64,000 nt of DNA from Gallionellales bacterium GWA2_60_142 (GCA_001801085.1 MGWR01000061.1:62001-126000); one strand, 5' to 3'; positions 33,317-42,033 are shown, counted from the first letter of the stretch. Notes: generated by a model not told the origin, from the letters alone. Program-made: numbers and translations.

Positions 33317-33560
33317 ATGAACTTCAACACCCTCGCCGAGACCCTGATCTCCTCCGGCGCACGCGATGTTCGTGCTCTACCGCCCGCACATCGAAGCGCT
33401 GCTGAAAAAACGTGACGAGACCGTATGGGCCTGGGCGGAAGCGCATCCCGGCGAGGACGTGTTCGAGGATCGCGCGCTGGACATCACCAGCCAGATGGAT
33501 ATTTCGGTGGAAGATATTCTGAGTAGAATCGAACGGGAGATCGCCGCCAGAAAAGACTAA
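33317..33560 (+). pseudogene. Frameshifted small gene, unknown family
   Basis: Starts at ATG 33317 behind AAGGAG with MNFNTLAETLISSGA; near 33361 the reading frame must shift to reach MFVLYRPHIEALLKKRDETV and on to IEREIAARKD at 33560. Either half alone is incomplete. One indel, a programmed shift, or a sequencing error are all possible. About 80 residues if joined, charged and cytosolic. Family not recognised. Confidence 0.6.
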
Positions 33561-33562
33561 CC

Positions 33563-33784
33563 ATGACCGCATTCAAGCCCGTACTGGAATCGCTGCTCAA
33601 CTGCCCGCACTGCGGACACTAGCAGCTGGAAACCATGCCGACAGACTCATGCCAGTGGTTCTACGAATGCCCCCACTGCCACGCCCTGCTCAAACCCAGG
33701 CCCGGCGATTGTTGCGTGTATTGTTCTTACGGCAGCGTGCCGTGTCCGCCGGTGCAGGAACACGGCAAGGGCTGTTGCGCCTGA
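33563..33784 (+). pseudogene. Cys-rich GDCCVYCSYG protein with in-frame TAG
   Basis: From ATG 33563: MTAFKPVLESLLNCPHCGH, then TAG at 33620-33622, then in the same frame QLETMPTDSCQWFYECPHCH and GDCCVYCSYGSVPCPPVQ to TGA. Relatives with the GDCCVxCSYG signature that I recall are continuous across this point, with CPxCGH as the first zinc pair. Two bases after the preceding broken gene. Confidence 0.7.
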
Positions 33785-33812
33785 TCCTGCCGTTCACGAC
33801 AGCAACGCAACC

Positions 33813-34754
33813 TCAATGCTGATGCCCCAGCCGTACCTCGATCTGAGGGTGACGTGAAACCAGTTCCTTCATGCGTTTAAGGTTCTCAAGATTGCGTTCG
33901 TGATCGGCGGTGAACGCACCCGGCTCCACCGTATGATCCCAGCCCCAGCGCGTGATGCACGCATCGCCGGTCAGCAACACGGGGCCGTGCGTGGTTCGAA
34001 TCAAAAAGGCGGTACTGCCCGGCGTATGCCCCGGCACACTGATGGCGAACACCGAGCCATCTTCGAACACATCGACGATGCCTTCGAAGTTATGCTGCGG
34101 GTCTGCCTGAAAGTGCCATTCCTGCAGCGGCTGCTTGCCCTGCAATAACTGATCGGTCAGGCCGCGCACGAACAGATTCTTGAAGCTGCTGTCCGTGGAT
34201 TCCAGCGCGCCGATATACAGCGGGACGTCGTTGGCGATATCCGGCAGCCCGGAGATATGGTCGGCGTGCAGATGTGTGAAGAACACCCCGGCCAATCTGT
34301 GATCCACGCGCTGCAAGATCTCGCCGGTGCTCTCGCGCATGTGCAACCGATCCAAATGCATCGCCTGCTGCACCAGCCAGTTGAAGCCCTCCTTGCCCGG
34401 ATCGTCCACCAGCTTCTGCGACACCCCGGTATCGATGATGAAGTTGCCGTGCTGCGGATGCTTCAGCAGATGCGCGTACACCTGTATCGGTTCTTCGCGA
34501 TTCTTCACCCCGGCGCTGATCGCCTCGGCGCTATCGAGATTCAGCAGCCCATCAAGCGAGACGGACCAATCCGCACTGACGATGCTCTCCAGCTCGGCCG
34601 GCCCGGGCTGGTCGATCAGTCGCTCCATCTCGGCGCTGCCGGAAGGTTTGCCGGGCGCCGGCTTGCCCAGCGAATGGCTGGTCAGGCGGCATCCCTGCAA
34701 GGCCACGAGCAGCGCGCAGCCCAGCAAGGCAAACAAAATCCGATTCGTTTTCAT
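33813..34754 (-). CDS. Metallo-beta-lactamase-fold hydrolase, lipoprotein
   Basis: 313 residues from 34754 (GGAGGACGAC before ATG). Signal with lipobox LVALQGC, so outer-membrane or periplasmic. The HLHADHISG metal motif and later PGHTPGSTAF and LTGDAC supply the two-zinc site; the arrangement resembles AHL lactonase-type enzymes. Substrate unknown. Divergent from a LysR gene, its likely regulator. Confidence 0.88.
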   Translation of the reverse strand: MKTNRILFALLGCALLVALQGCRLTSHSLGKPAPGKPSGSAEMERLIDQPGPAELESIVSADWSVSLDGLLNLDSAEAISAGVKNREEPIQVYAHLLKHPQHGNFIIDTGVSQKLVDDPGKEGFNWLVQQAMHLDRLHMRESTGEILQRVDHRLAGVFFTHLHADHISGLPDIANDVPLYIGALESTDSSFKNLFVRGLTDQLLQGKQPLQEWHFQADPQHNFEGIVDVFEDGSVFAISVPGHTPGSTAFLIRTTHGPVLLTGDACITRWGWDHTVEPGAFTADHERNLENLKRMKELVSRHPQIEVRLGHQH

Positions 34755-34859
34755 GTCGTCCTCCAGAAAGAGTCTGCATAATTGCATATCCGTATATCAT
34801 CCAACAATTGGCTAAATTTCGATGAGCCCATCCGTATTCGGATGGGGAATGGACAGCAG

Positions 34860-35738
34860 ATGAATCTGAGATGGGACGACCTGAAACTGTTTCTGGCGGT
34901 GCATGAACATGGCAGCCTGAGCGCCGCAGCGCGCGCACTCAAGCTGGGCCAGCCCACGCTGAGCCGACGCATCGCCGAACTGGAAGCCGCAGTGAACGAA
35001 ACCCTGTTCGAGCGCAAAAGCCAGGGGGCGCACCTCACCGCCGCCGGCCAGAAACTCCTGCCCGCCGCACAGCGCATGGCCGAATGGGCCAACGAAGCCG
35101 CGCTCAACATCAGGAAGCAGACCCATCTGCCGGAAGGAAAAGTGCGCATCGCGGCACCGCCCGGCATCGCCTACCAGGTGGTCGCGCCATTGGCCGCCAG
35201 GATACGCCAGCAGTATCCGCAAATTCAGCTCGAAGTGCTGTCGGGCGTGGAGCTCCTGAACCTGGGACGCGGCGAAGCCGACATCTCGCTGCGCTCAGAG
35301 AAACCCACCGACACCGACCTGGTGTGCATCGACGAGATCGCCAGCACCATGCGCGTCTACGCCAGCAAAGACTACGCGGCAAAACTGCCGCCCGAACCCA
35401 CGCTGGCCGATCTCGACTGGATATGCTGGGCCGCCCCCTACGACGAATTGCGCACCAATCAGGAACTGCATGCAACAATCCCCAACTTCAAACCCGCGTT
35501 CACCTCGGACGACTACATCGTGCAACTCGCCGCATGCACAGCCGGCGCAGGCACCATGATCCTGCCGCAGATATTGCACGGCCATGCCGGACAGCAAACA
35601 TTGCAGGAGCTGGACATCGACCTCGGGCCGGAGGCCGTCGGCCACCTATACGTGGTGTGCCACAAACGCCATCGTCACCTGCCCAAGGTACGGCTGGTGA
35701 CGGATCTCATTTCACAAGAGTTCGACCGCTTGCGCTAA
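34860..35738 (+). CDS. LysR-family transcriptional regulator
   Basis: 292 residues. Winged helix: FLAVHEHGSLSAAARALKLGQPTLSRRIAELE; then the LysR substrate-binding domain (VRIAAPPGIAYQVVAPLAAR, LGRGEADISLR). The start at 34860 gives the normal N-terminus; in-frame ATGs upstream add an unlikely extension. Divergent from the MBL-fold lipoprotein with about 105 bp between. Confidence 0.9.
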   Translation: MNLRWDDLKLFLAVHEHGSLSAAARALKLGQPTLSRRIAELEAAVNETLFERKSQGAHLTAAGQKLLPAAQRMAEWANEAALNIRKQTHLPEGKVRIAAPPGIAYQVVAPLAARIRQQYPQIQLEVLSGVELLNLGRGEADISLRSEKPTDTDLVCIDEIASTMRVYASKDYAAKLPPEPTLADLDWICWAAPYDELRTNQELHATIPNFKPAFTSDDYIVQLAACTAGAGTMILPQILHGHAGQQTLQELDIDLGPEAVGHLYVVCHKRHRHLPKVRLVTDLISQEFDRLR

Positions 35739-35925
35739 GCAACAAGGTCTCTGCAAACCCGGTTGGGCGGCGGCTTGCTCGGAGTGGATCGGGGGCGGGT
35801 ATTCGGCCAAAGCCGACTATCAGATCAATGCGATTGATAGACTGCTCCCGACCCAAAGCAGACATCTAACAACCGACTTATGGCAAACTAAATGTCATAT
35901 TAACTAATCTGACTCTGACAGGCAT

Positions 35926-36957
35926 ATGGATCTTCCTCTACTTAGGGACTGGGCGCCAGATAACAACACTAGCTATCCCATCGCTGTAATGCCGATTGAG
36001 GTACAGCAGATGGCTATAGAGGCAGATGGGATTAAAAAAAAATGGCGTGAGATTCACGCTAATGGACGAGGTTCAATAACCCCTCCAGAGACTCTGTATC
36101 ACTATACCGACGTACACGGACTCCACGGGATCGTTTTTTCAAACAATGACAGTGAGATATGGCTAACAGACTTTCGCTCAACAAATGATCCGACTGAAGG
36201 ATGTCATGTAAAAACGTTATTAGAGAAAAGCGTCGCTAAAAATCTTCCAGCAAATGCCGTAGCTGCTCTTGGATATTTCCGAAATCCACATGGTGGCATG
36301 TTGGCCGAAGCCGACGAAATGCTTGCCAATTTTATGTGGATTGCAAATAACTTGGACCGGAGGTTTCTAACCTCATTTTCTGAAAGCGAAAACGAGCTAT
36401 CTCAATGGGTTCATTACGGGGCAGGAGGAACTGGTTATTGCATAGGGGTGTCAACGGAATCTCTTCTTAATCAGGAATATACCGCGGGAGATATCACATT
36501 CAAGTTACAACTCATTCCTGTTGAATACCGCTTGCATATTCAAACAAAAATGATAAACGAATTCATTGCTGACATAGCTGAATGCTACGAGAAACATGCA
36601 CCTATTCTAAGCACTCATTCCCGAGCGCTTAGCACGATGTATGGTGAGTTCGATAACCTTCTTAGGTGGTTTGGGAGTGCTTATTCATTAGAATTTAAAA
36701 ACCCCCATTTTTCGAGTGAGCGTGAGTGGCGCTTGATTGTTGAAGTTACTCGGCCAGACTCTATTAATGCTATACCAGCAAGATCACGTGTCAAAGGTAT
36801 GGGGATAACTTGGTATGTACCCGCGAAATGCGCAGTGCAGTCGATCATGGCTGGACCTAAGGTTGAATATGAACAATTTCGTGCAGCATGTGCGCCTCTG
36901 ATGTTCACTCGACTGGGTAAAGTCCGGCTTTCAAAGTCGGATATTCCCCTTCGTTAA
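35926..36957 (+). CDS. DUF2971 domain protein
   Basis: 343 residues. LYHYTDVHGLHGIVFSN, IWLTDFRSTNDPTEG, FLTSFSESENELSQWVHYG and TGYCIGVSTE are the hallmarks of DUF2971, and EREWRLIVE closes it. The family often occurs in mobile or defence-rich regions. The gene is clearly more AT-rich than its neighbours and stands alone, with about 190 bp before and 135 bp after it, suggesting transfer. No catalytic role is established. Confidence 0.85.
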   Translation: MDLPLLRDWAPDNNTSYPIAVMPIEVQQMAIEADGIKKKWREIHANGRGSITPPETLYHYTDVHGLHGIVFSNNDSEIWLTDFRSTNDPTEGCHVKTLLEKSVAKNLPANAVAALGYFRNPHGGMLAEADEMLANFMWIANNLDRRFLTSFSESENELSQWVHYGAGGTGYCIGVSTESLLNQEYTAGDITFKLQLIPVEYRLHIQTKMINEFIADIAECYEKHAPILSTHSRALSTMYGEFDNLLRWFGSAYSLEFKNPHFSSEREWRLIVEVTRPDSINAIPARSRVKGMGITWYVPAKCAVQSIMAGPKVEYEQFRAACAPLMFTRLGKVRLSKSDIPLR

Positions 36958-37093
36958 GGGTGTATGATCGTATCAAATGACTGCTTTTGGAAGTGGAATT
37001 TCCAACTCGCTTCAGTGAAGTTCTGCTATAGCTACTGGAGCGGACAAGAGTCTGGATACTCAGAATGACGGCAGTGGCCGACAACCGGACTAT

Positions 37094-37546
37094 TTAAGGA
37101 GCCAGCGTAGTTTCCACAAGCCCGGTCAATACCTTCTGAAGTTTCTCGACGACCGGGCACTGGGCGACGCCATGGCGGCGCGACAGATAGGCGGGGTCGT
37201 TGTAGCCCAGCCACACCTGGGCTGCGGCATCTTCCCAGACCAGTACTTTCAAGGGCAGATCGATGCCTGCCGTTTGTTCGCACTGCATGAACGGCGTGCC
37301 GCCTTGCGCGTTTCCGAAAATCAGCAATGTTGTCGGGCGTAGCGTTTGGCCGATCTTGCTTGCCCCGGCGGCATGATCGATGCGCGCAAACACGGTCAGG
37401 CCGCGCTGCTTGACGGTTGCTTCCAGCCTGTCCATGGTTTCGGCGACGCTGCGCGAACTCTTCACGGCAACAAGGCCTTCCGCTGCCGATGCAAGTGATG
37501 AATACATGGCCAGCACTGCCGCAAGCACAAGTGGTATCAGTTTCAT
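37094..37546 (-). CDS. DUF302 family periplasmic protein
   Basis: 150 residues from 37546 (GAGGAG upstream). Signal peptide about 1-21 (ends ASA). The remainder, TMDRLEATVKQRGLTVFARIDHAAGA, LRPTTLLIFGNAQGGTPFMQ, and DLPLKVLVWEDAAAQVWLGYN, is a full DUF302 domain. Function unknown; members are often near redox and metal genes. Confidence 0.9.
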   Translation of the reverse strand: MKLIPLVLAAVLAMYSSLASAAEGLVAVKSSRSVAETMDRLEATVKQRGLTVFARIDHAAGASKIGQTLRPTTLLIFGNAQGGTPFMQCEQTAGIDLPLKVLVWEDAAAQVWLGYNDPAYLSRRHGVAQCPVVEKLQKVLTGLVETTLAP

Positions 37547-37610
37547 GATGTTCTCCTCTTGAATGTTGTTGATCGACGATGGCGCCCGGCCGCCCGACAT
37601 GTGGTCGTTT

Positions 37611-37994
37611 TCAGATCCAGTAATTTCCCTGCCACGCCCCGCGCACGAAGTCGATCTCGACCCGCTTCGGCGCGATCTTGCGGACGTTGGGCGTATCGAG
37701 TTCGATCTCGGGCTGGCGGCCCAGGCGGTCTGCGACTTCGAACGAGCAGGCGGTCGAGGTGACGGGACGGAAGAAGACGGCGAGTTTGTCGCTGACTGCG
37801 ACGGTGTTGCGTTGCGGTGGCGCGTCATGGAAGTGGACGAACTTTTTCACCAGGCAGGAGAAGTAGAGTTCCAGTTCGACCACCAGCGGCTGGGTGCGTT
37901 GTGCCAGTTCGCGGGCGGCGGATTTGCTCCATTGCACCGAGACGGGCCTGCCGTTGATCTCTACCATGTTGTTGAATTCGGACATCGCAAACAT
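37611..37994 (-). CDS. Conserved hypothetical protein
   Basis: 127 residues (or 124 from a second ATG at 37985). VEINGRPVSVQWSKSAARELAQRTQPLVVELELYFSCLVKKFVHF is followed by a strand-rich second half ending WQGNYWI. Not recognised. Cytosolic. 64 bp before DUF302 on the same strand. Confidence 0.7.
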   Translation of the reverse strand: MFAMSEFNNMVEINGRPVSVQWSKSAARELAQRTQPLVVELELYFSCLVKKFVHFHDAPPQRNTVAVSDKLAVFFRPVTSTACSFEVADRLGRQPEIELDTPNVRKIAPKRVEIDFVRGAWQGNYWI

Positions 37995-38036
37995 CGCTTT
38001 CTTTCCCTCTCCCTACCCATGAACCTCATATTTTCC

Positions 38037-38192
38037 GGAGGGTGGGCACGTTTCCTGTGCCCACCCTACGTTCTGCTTTTGTAGGTTGGGTTAGCCCGCA
38101 GGGCGTAACCCAACGATGGATATAAAGCGCATGTTGGGTTACTTCCGTCGGTGGTGAGCGTGTCGAACCATGAAACCGCTAACCCAACCTAC
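38037..38192. repeat. Intergenic repeat cluster (GTAGGTTGGGTTAGCC type)
   Basis: A GGTGGGCAC/GTGCCCACC hairpin followed by GTAGGTTGGGTTAGCC..GTAACCCAAC and a distal inverse CTAACCCAACCTAC. Variant of the family at 6586 and 12875. Confidence 0.65.
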
Positions 38193-38207
38193 AAAAACCA
38201 CAAGAAC

Positions 38208-39044
38208 TCACAGCACATGCGGCGCGATCTGTTCCACCATCGCGCCGATCAGGTCGGTGTCGCAGCCCGGGGCGAGCACGGCGGCGTCTCCCACCACGCC
38301 GGTCATTTCCAGTTTGCGTTCGTCGCCGTGTTTGCTCAGGCGCGATTCGCCGCCGCAGCAGTGGCAATACACATGGTCGCCGTCGCGCAATGAACCGGGG
38401 ATCGCCAGCGGCGCGCCGCAGCCGCACTGGAACAGCGGCAGGCCGGGTTCGCTGTGGCCGTGGATGTGCGCCAGCTGGTCGGTTCCGCCCAGTGACAGGA
38501 AGTGCTTCGCCAGCGGGGCATCGAATTGGCTGCCCAGTTCGTCGCCGATGATGGCGAGCGCCTTTTCCATCGGCATGCCTTGGCGGTAGGCGCGCGTGCT
38601 GGTCATCGCGTCGAAGGCGTCGGCGATGCTGACGATGCGCGCGACCTCGGGGATGACCTCGCCCGCGAGTCCGTTCGGGTAGCCTTTGCCGTCCGGGCGC
38701 TCGTGATGGCCGACCACCGCTTCGAAAGCAAGATTCGCCAGCGGATGGCTGGACAGCAAACGGCCTCCCACCGTGGGGTGCGTCTTGATGACATCGTATT
38801 CGCCATCGGTCAGCCGGTCCGGCTTGTTGAGGATGGAATCGGGCACACCGACCTTGCCGAGGTCGTGCAGAAAGCCGCCGACCTCGCACAGCGCGATGTC
38901 GCGTCTGGATAGTCCCGCCTGCTGCGCCAGCAGCTTGGAGAATTGCGACACGCGCCACAGATGGCCGCCGGTGTAGGGATCGCGCGCCTCGACGATCATC
39001 GACAGACCGAGCAGCGTGTTGAGCAGGGATTCTTTTTCGGACAT
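38208..39044 (-). CDS. HD-GYP domain phosphohydrolase with zinc ribbon (copy 2)
   Basis: 278 residues from 39044 (GGGAGG upstream), same length and layout as 13062-13898: FLHDLGKVGVPD, THPTVGG, GHHERPDGKGYP, CGCG...YCHCCG. About 85-90 percent identical by eye. c-di-GMP phosphodiesterase is the expected activity. Upstream, the signal-peptide end of a thioredoxin gene survives, as beside copy 1. Confidence 0.9.
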   Translation of the reverse strand: MSEKESLLNTLLGLSMIVEARDPYTGGHLWRVSQFSKLLAQQAGLSRRDIALCEVGGFLHDLGKVGVPDSILNKPDRLTDGEYDVIKTHPTVGGRLLSSHPLANLAFEAVVGHHERPDGKGYPNGLAGEVIPEVARIVSIADAFDAMTSTRAYRQGMPMEKALAIIGDELGSQFDAPLAKHFLSLGGTDQLAHIHGHSEPGLPLFQCGCGAPLAIPGSLRDGDHVYCHCCGGESRLSKHGDERKLEMTGVVGDAAVLAPGCDTDLIGAMVEQIAPHVL

Positions 39045-39135
39045 GTGTGCCTCCCTTAATTTCAGATCGTCATTAGAAAAAACCGTCATTCCGGCCAGTT
39101 CTCTATCCAACTTCCCCCCGGAGGGGGAAAGCGCA

Positions 39136-39198
39136 CTCGCCGACGGCGTGGGCGAACAGCGGGAACAGCAAGGTCAACATCGCGAATAGTTTCTTGAA
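39136..39198 (-). pseudogene. Thioredoxin gene remnant (signal peptide)
   Basis: Encodes FKKLFAMLTLLFPLFAHAV then GE, matching the signal peptide of the thioredoxin at 14787-15167 (LLLTLLFPLFAHAVGE); the WCPTC part is gone. A C/G-rich palindrome at 39111-39127 sits at the break. The rest of 39045-39348 holds no gene. Confidence 0.75.
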
Positions 39199-39348
39199 GT
39201 GGATATTGAATGGTTCGATGTCGATTAGTCGCAGCTATCTTCGTTTCCTTACAGATCGTTTTCAAGCTGTAAGGTTCGTCGATCTGGTACGACCAACGCA
39301 CGTCACCGTCGTCAATGTGACTTCCCCAATTCGATACAGGAGACTGAA

Positions 39349-39477
39349 ATGTCCATGATGTGCAAGATTAACGGCAGTTGCGAGGCCACGCCCGGCATGT
39401 GCGTGCATGAAAAGATGATGCTGGGGGCAGCGGTGTTGACTGCGCTCGGCGTCGCGGCCTACTGGTTGCTGGCTTGA
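39349..39477 (+). CDS. Small Cys/Met-rich membrane protein
   Basis: 42 residues behind ACAGGAGACTGAA. MSMMCKINGSCEATPGMCVH is cysteine- and methionine-rich, then one membrane helix, LGAAVLTALGVAAYWLLA. Too short for standard gene calls. 17 bp before the NPCAA cytochrome gene, so probably translated from the same mRNA. A soft-metal (copper-like) ligand set is visible; function unknown. Confidence 0.65.
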   Translation: MSMMCKINGSCEATPGMCVHEKMMLGAAVLTALGVAAYWLLA

Positions 39478-39494
39478 TACAAAAGGAGAACGAG

Positions 39495-40154
39495 ATGAAA
39501 CGCACCCGAATGATGCATACCCTGATCGCCTCCGGCGTGCTGAGCCTGTCCGTCGGCGGCATGGCGCTGGCCGCACCCTGTCGCGCCAACCCCTGCGCTC
39601 CGCGCAGTTCGCGCATGAACCCCTGTGCGGCGAAGAACCCCTGCGCGGCAGCCAATCCCTGCGCGGCCGCGATGGTGAAGATGGATGTCAAAGGCGTGAT
39701 GCGCCCGGCCGACTATCGCCCGTACAAGGGCAAGCAGAAGGAACTGGTCGCCTATGGCAAGCAATTGTTCAGCGACACCCGCCTGAGCAGCAACGGCATG
39801 TCGTGCAACACCTGTCATCAGGATAACGCCGCATTCCAGGCCACCTTCGCCCAGCCTTACCCGCACTATGTGCAGATGACCGACGAACGCGCAGGGGTGA
39901 AGGCGGTGCATCTGGACGAGATGGTGCAGTTCTGCATGGTGGTGCCGATGGCCGCCAAACCGCTGCCCTGGAACAGCAAGAAGCTGGCCGCACTGACGGC
40001 TTACACGGGATCGCTGCAAAAAGGATTCCGCGCGGGCAACCCTTGCGCGGCAAAGAATCCCTGTGCTGCCCGCAATCCTTGCGCTGCGAAAAGTCCTTGC
40101 GCGGCGGCCAATCCCTGCGCAGCGAAAAACCCTTGTGCGGCGACACGGCACTAA
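39495..40154 (+). CDS. c-type cytochrome with NPCAA pentapeptide repeats
   Basis: 219 residues from 39495 (AAGGAGAACGAG upstream). Signal peptide about 1-26. Then a cysteine repeat region with NPCAAK and NPCAAA units, a single-heme cytochrome domain with SCNTCHQD (about 95-102), and a C-terminal run of six units (NPCAAK NPCAAR NPCAAK SPCAAA NPCAAK NPCAAT). At least ten repeat cysteines, none in CxxCH context. Periplasmic; binding of a metal by the repeats is inferred. Upstream of an ECF sigma gene. Confidence 0.85.
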   Translation: MKRTRMMHTLIASGVLSLSVGGMALAAPCRANPCAPRSSRMNPCAAKNPCAAANPCAAAMVKMDVKGVMRPADYRPYKGKQKELVAYGKQLFSDTRLSSNGMSCNTCHQDNAAFQATFAQPYPHYVQMTDERAGVKAVHLDEMVQFCMVVPMAAKPLPWNSKKLAALTAYTGSLQKGFRAGNPCAAKNPCAARNPCAAKSPCAAANPCAAKNPCAATRH

Positions 40155-40254
40155 AGCCAACATACCCCACTGCACCCGCCCTCACCCGGCGGGTGCTTTG
40201 CATTTCTGCGGGTGCTACCATGCGGCAGCGCCATGCCCACCATCCGGAGCCTGA

Positions 40255-40818
40255 ATGAGTGCCATCGATCCAGAAACCCTGCAACAGCACCGCAGCTACC
40301 TCCTGCGCTACGCGATGCTGCAACTGCGCGATCCGCATCTTGCGGAGGATGTCGTGCAGGAGACGCTGATCGCCGCCATCGAGAGCCAAGCCAAGTTCGC
40401 CGCTCAGTCTTCTCCGCGCACCTGGCTGGTCGGCATCCTCAAGCACAAGATCATGGATCTACTGCGCAAGCGCGCGAGAGAGCCACAGTTGGACGTAGCA
40501 GACGGAGAAGACGAGAGCGAACTGGTCGATGCCCTATTCAAGGCGAACGGGCGCTGGGCCGATCCGCCGCAGACCTGGGCCGACCCGGAACAGTCGCTGG
40601 AGAACGCCAACTTCTGGAACGTGTTCGAGCAATGCAACCAGCGCATGCCGCTCAACACCGCGCGCGCCTTCATGATGCGCGAGTTCATGGACATGTCGAC
40701 CGAGGAAATCTGTCAGGAACTGGCCATCTCAACGACTAACTGCTGGGTGATCCTGCACCGCGCGCGGCTGGCGTTGCGCGAGTGTCTCGATCTGAACTGG
40801 TTCGGAAACGCGAGGTGA
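40255..40818 (+). CDS. ECF-type RNA polymerase sigma factor
   Basis: 187 residues. Region 2: YLLRYAMLQLRDPHLAEDVVQETLIAAIE and SPRTWLVGILKHKIMDLLRKR. Region 4: FMMREFMDMSTEEICQELAISTTNCWVILHRARLALRECL. Followed after 2 bases by a zinc-finger-type partner gene, the usual sigma/anti-sigma layout. Its promoter motif is unknown; the 38-bp element found three times downstream is one candidate. Confidence 0.92.
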   Translation: MSAIDPETLQQHRSYLLRYAMLQLRDPHLAEDVVQETLIAAIESQAKFAAQSSPRTWLVGILKHKIMDLLRKRAREPQLDVADGEDESELVDALFKANGRWADPPQTWADPEQSLENANFWNVFEQCNQRMPLNTARAFMMREFMDMSTEEICQELAISTTNCWVILHRARLALRECLDLNWFGNAR

Positions 40819-40820
40819 CC

Positions 40821-40997
40821 ATGCTGGACTGCAAACACAACACTGAACTGCTGTCGCAATCCTGCGACCGCCCGATCACGTTGCGCGAACGCATGGCGAT
40901 GCGCATGCACCTGCTGATGTGCCGCGGCTGCCGCAACTTCGAGAAGCAGCTGGCCTTCATCCGCAAGGCCGCGCGCGAACTGCCGCGCAAACTATAG
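40821..40997 (+). CDS. Small zinc-finger (zf-HC2-like) anti-sigma-type protein
   Basis: 58 residues, start at 40821 with GAGGTGA upstream, 2 bases after the sigma stop. The layout CKHNTELLSQSCDRPITLRERMAMRMHLLMCRGCRNF gives the H-x-C-x2-C-like cluster of zf-HC2 anti-sigma factors, without any membrane or extracytoplasmic domain. Presumed cytosolic regulator of the sigma factor. Confidence 0.82.
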   Translation: MLDCKHNTELLSQSCDRPITLRERMAMRMHLLMCRGCRNFEKQLAFIRKAARELPRKL

Positions 40998-41007
40998 GCC
41001 GACTCCG

Positions 41008-41931
41008 ATGACAGAACCGAATGCCGCGCCGCATATCAACGACTTCCTGCGCCGCCTGCATCTCGGCTCCGAGGTGTACTACGTCGGCCAGTTGTGCGAC
41101 GCCTGGCACATGTCCACGCCCGGCGGCTCCGATGCCACCACCTTCCATCTGGTGTGCATCGGCGAGGCGTGGATACACATGCCGGACGGCACGAAGCCGA
41201 CGCGAATGACGGCCGGCGACATCGCCTTCTTTGCGCACGATGCGGCGCACGCCTTCGGCGCCCAGCCCGTCATCCCGCAGCAACCCTTCGATTATTCGCA
41301 CCCCGCGCCGCTGGACAAGAACGCGCCCGGCGCCGGCCTGCTGTGCGGCCACCTGAGGCTGCCCGCGCATATCCGCCGCCTGCTGCTCGCCTCGTTCCCG
41401 GACTTCATGCTGATCCGCCCGGATAAAAGCCCCGTGGGGCGGCAGATGCGCGACCTGATCGAGATGATGACCGAAGAGGCGACGCAGAACGACCTCGGCG
41501 TGACCGCGATCCTGGATCGCCTGTCGGACATGCTGTTCCTGTATGTCATCCGTCATGCGCTGCATCAGCAGCCGAACCTGTCACCCTTGCTGGCGGCATT
41601 GTCGGACGAACACCTGCGCCCTGCCGTATCGGCCTTCATCGATGCGCCCGCCGAAAGCTGGACGGTGGAGCGCCTCGCAGGGCTGGCCTGCCAGTCGCGC
41701 TCCGCGTTCTCGGAGCGCTTCACGCAACTGGTCAGGATGCCGCCGATGGAGTTCGTCGCGACCTGGCGCATGCAGATGGCGGCCGCCATGCTGGCGGACG
41801 AACGCGCCAACATGCTGGATATCGCAATGAAGTGCGGCTACGAGTCCGAAGCCGCGTTCCGCAAGGCATTCAAGCGCATTATCGGCACCCCGCCCGGGAA
41901 AGTCCGCGGCCACGGCTCCAGTATCGCCTGA
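41008..41931 (+). CDS. AraC-family regulator with cupin sensor
   Basis: 307 residues. N-terminal cupin_6-type ligand domain (TPGGSDATTFHLVCIGEAWIHMPDG, MTAGDIAFFAHDAAHAF), C-terminal pair of helix-turn-helix (LAGLACQSRSAFSERFTQLV, IAMKCGYESEAAFRKAFKRIIGTPP). Such regulators commonly control adjacent redox genes. 10 bp after the zinc-finger gene; possibly one operon with the sigma pair. Confidence 0.9.
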   Translation: MTEPNAAPHINDFLRRLHLGSEVYYVGQLCDAWHMSTPGGSDATTFHLVCIGEAWIHMPDGTKPTRMTAGDIAFFAHDAAHAFGAQPVIPQQPFDYSHPAPLDKNAPGAGLLCGHLRLPAHIRRLLLASFPDFMLIRPDKSPVGRQMRDLIEMMTEEATQNDLGVTAILDRLSDMLFLYVIRHALHQQPNLSPLLAALSDEHLRPAVSAFIDAPAESWTVERLAGLACQSRSAFSERFTQLVRMPPMEFVATWRMQMAAAMLADERANMLDIAMKCGYESEAAFRKAFKRIIGTPPGKVRGHGSSIA

Positions 41932-41995
41932 TATTCCGCACTCCGCTCCCGCGCCGTAAACGCTCCAGCATTTACGGCGCAGAAATTTGCGCTTA

Positions 41996-42033
41996 TCTGG
42001 ACGAATAGACACAAATCCCGCCTTTACAGTCAT
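41996..42033 (+). promoter_or_regulatory. 38-bp shared motif, copy 1
   Basis: TCTGGACGAATAGACACAAA then TCCCGCCTTTACAGTCAT. Aligned to copies at 47909 and 50574 without gaps; common core ACAnAAATCCCGC plus a terminal TCAT. It lies 76 bp before the CMD remnant start. Confidence 0.65.

Noticed and set aside
39600-40150. NPCAA tandem units as a CRISPR-like DNA repeat
   Set aside because: The period is 15-18 bp, in frame and coding, with no spacers; it is a protein repeat.
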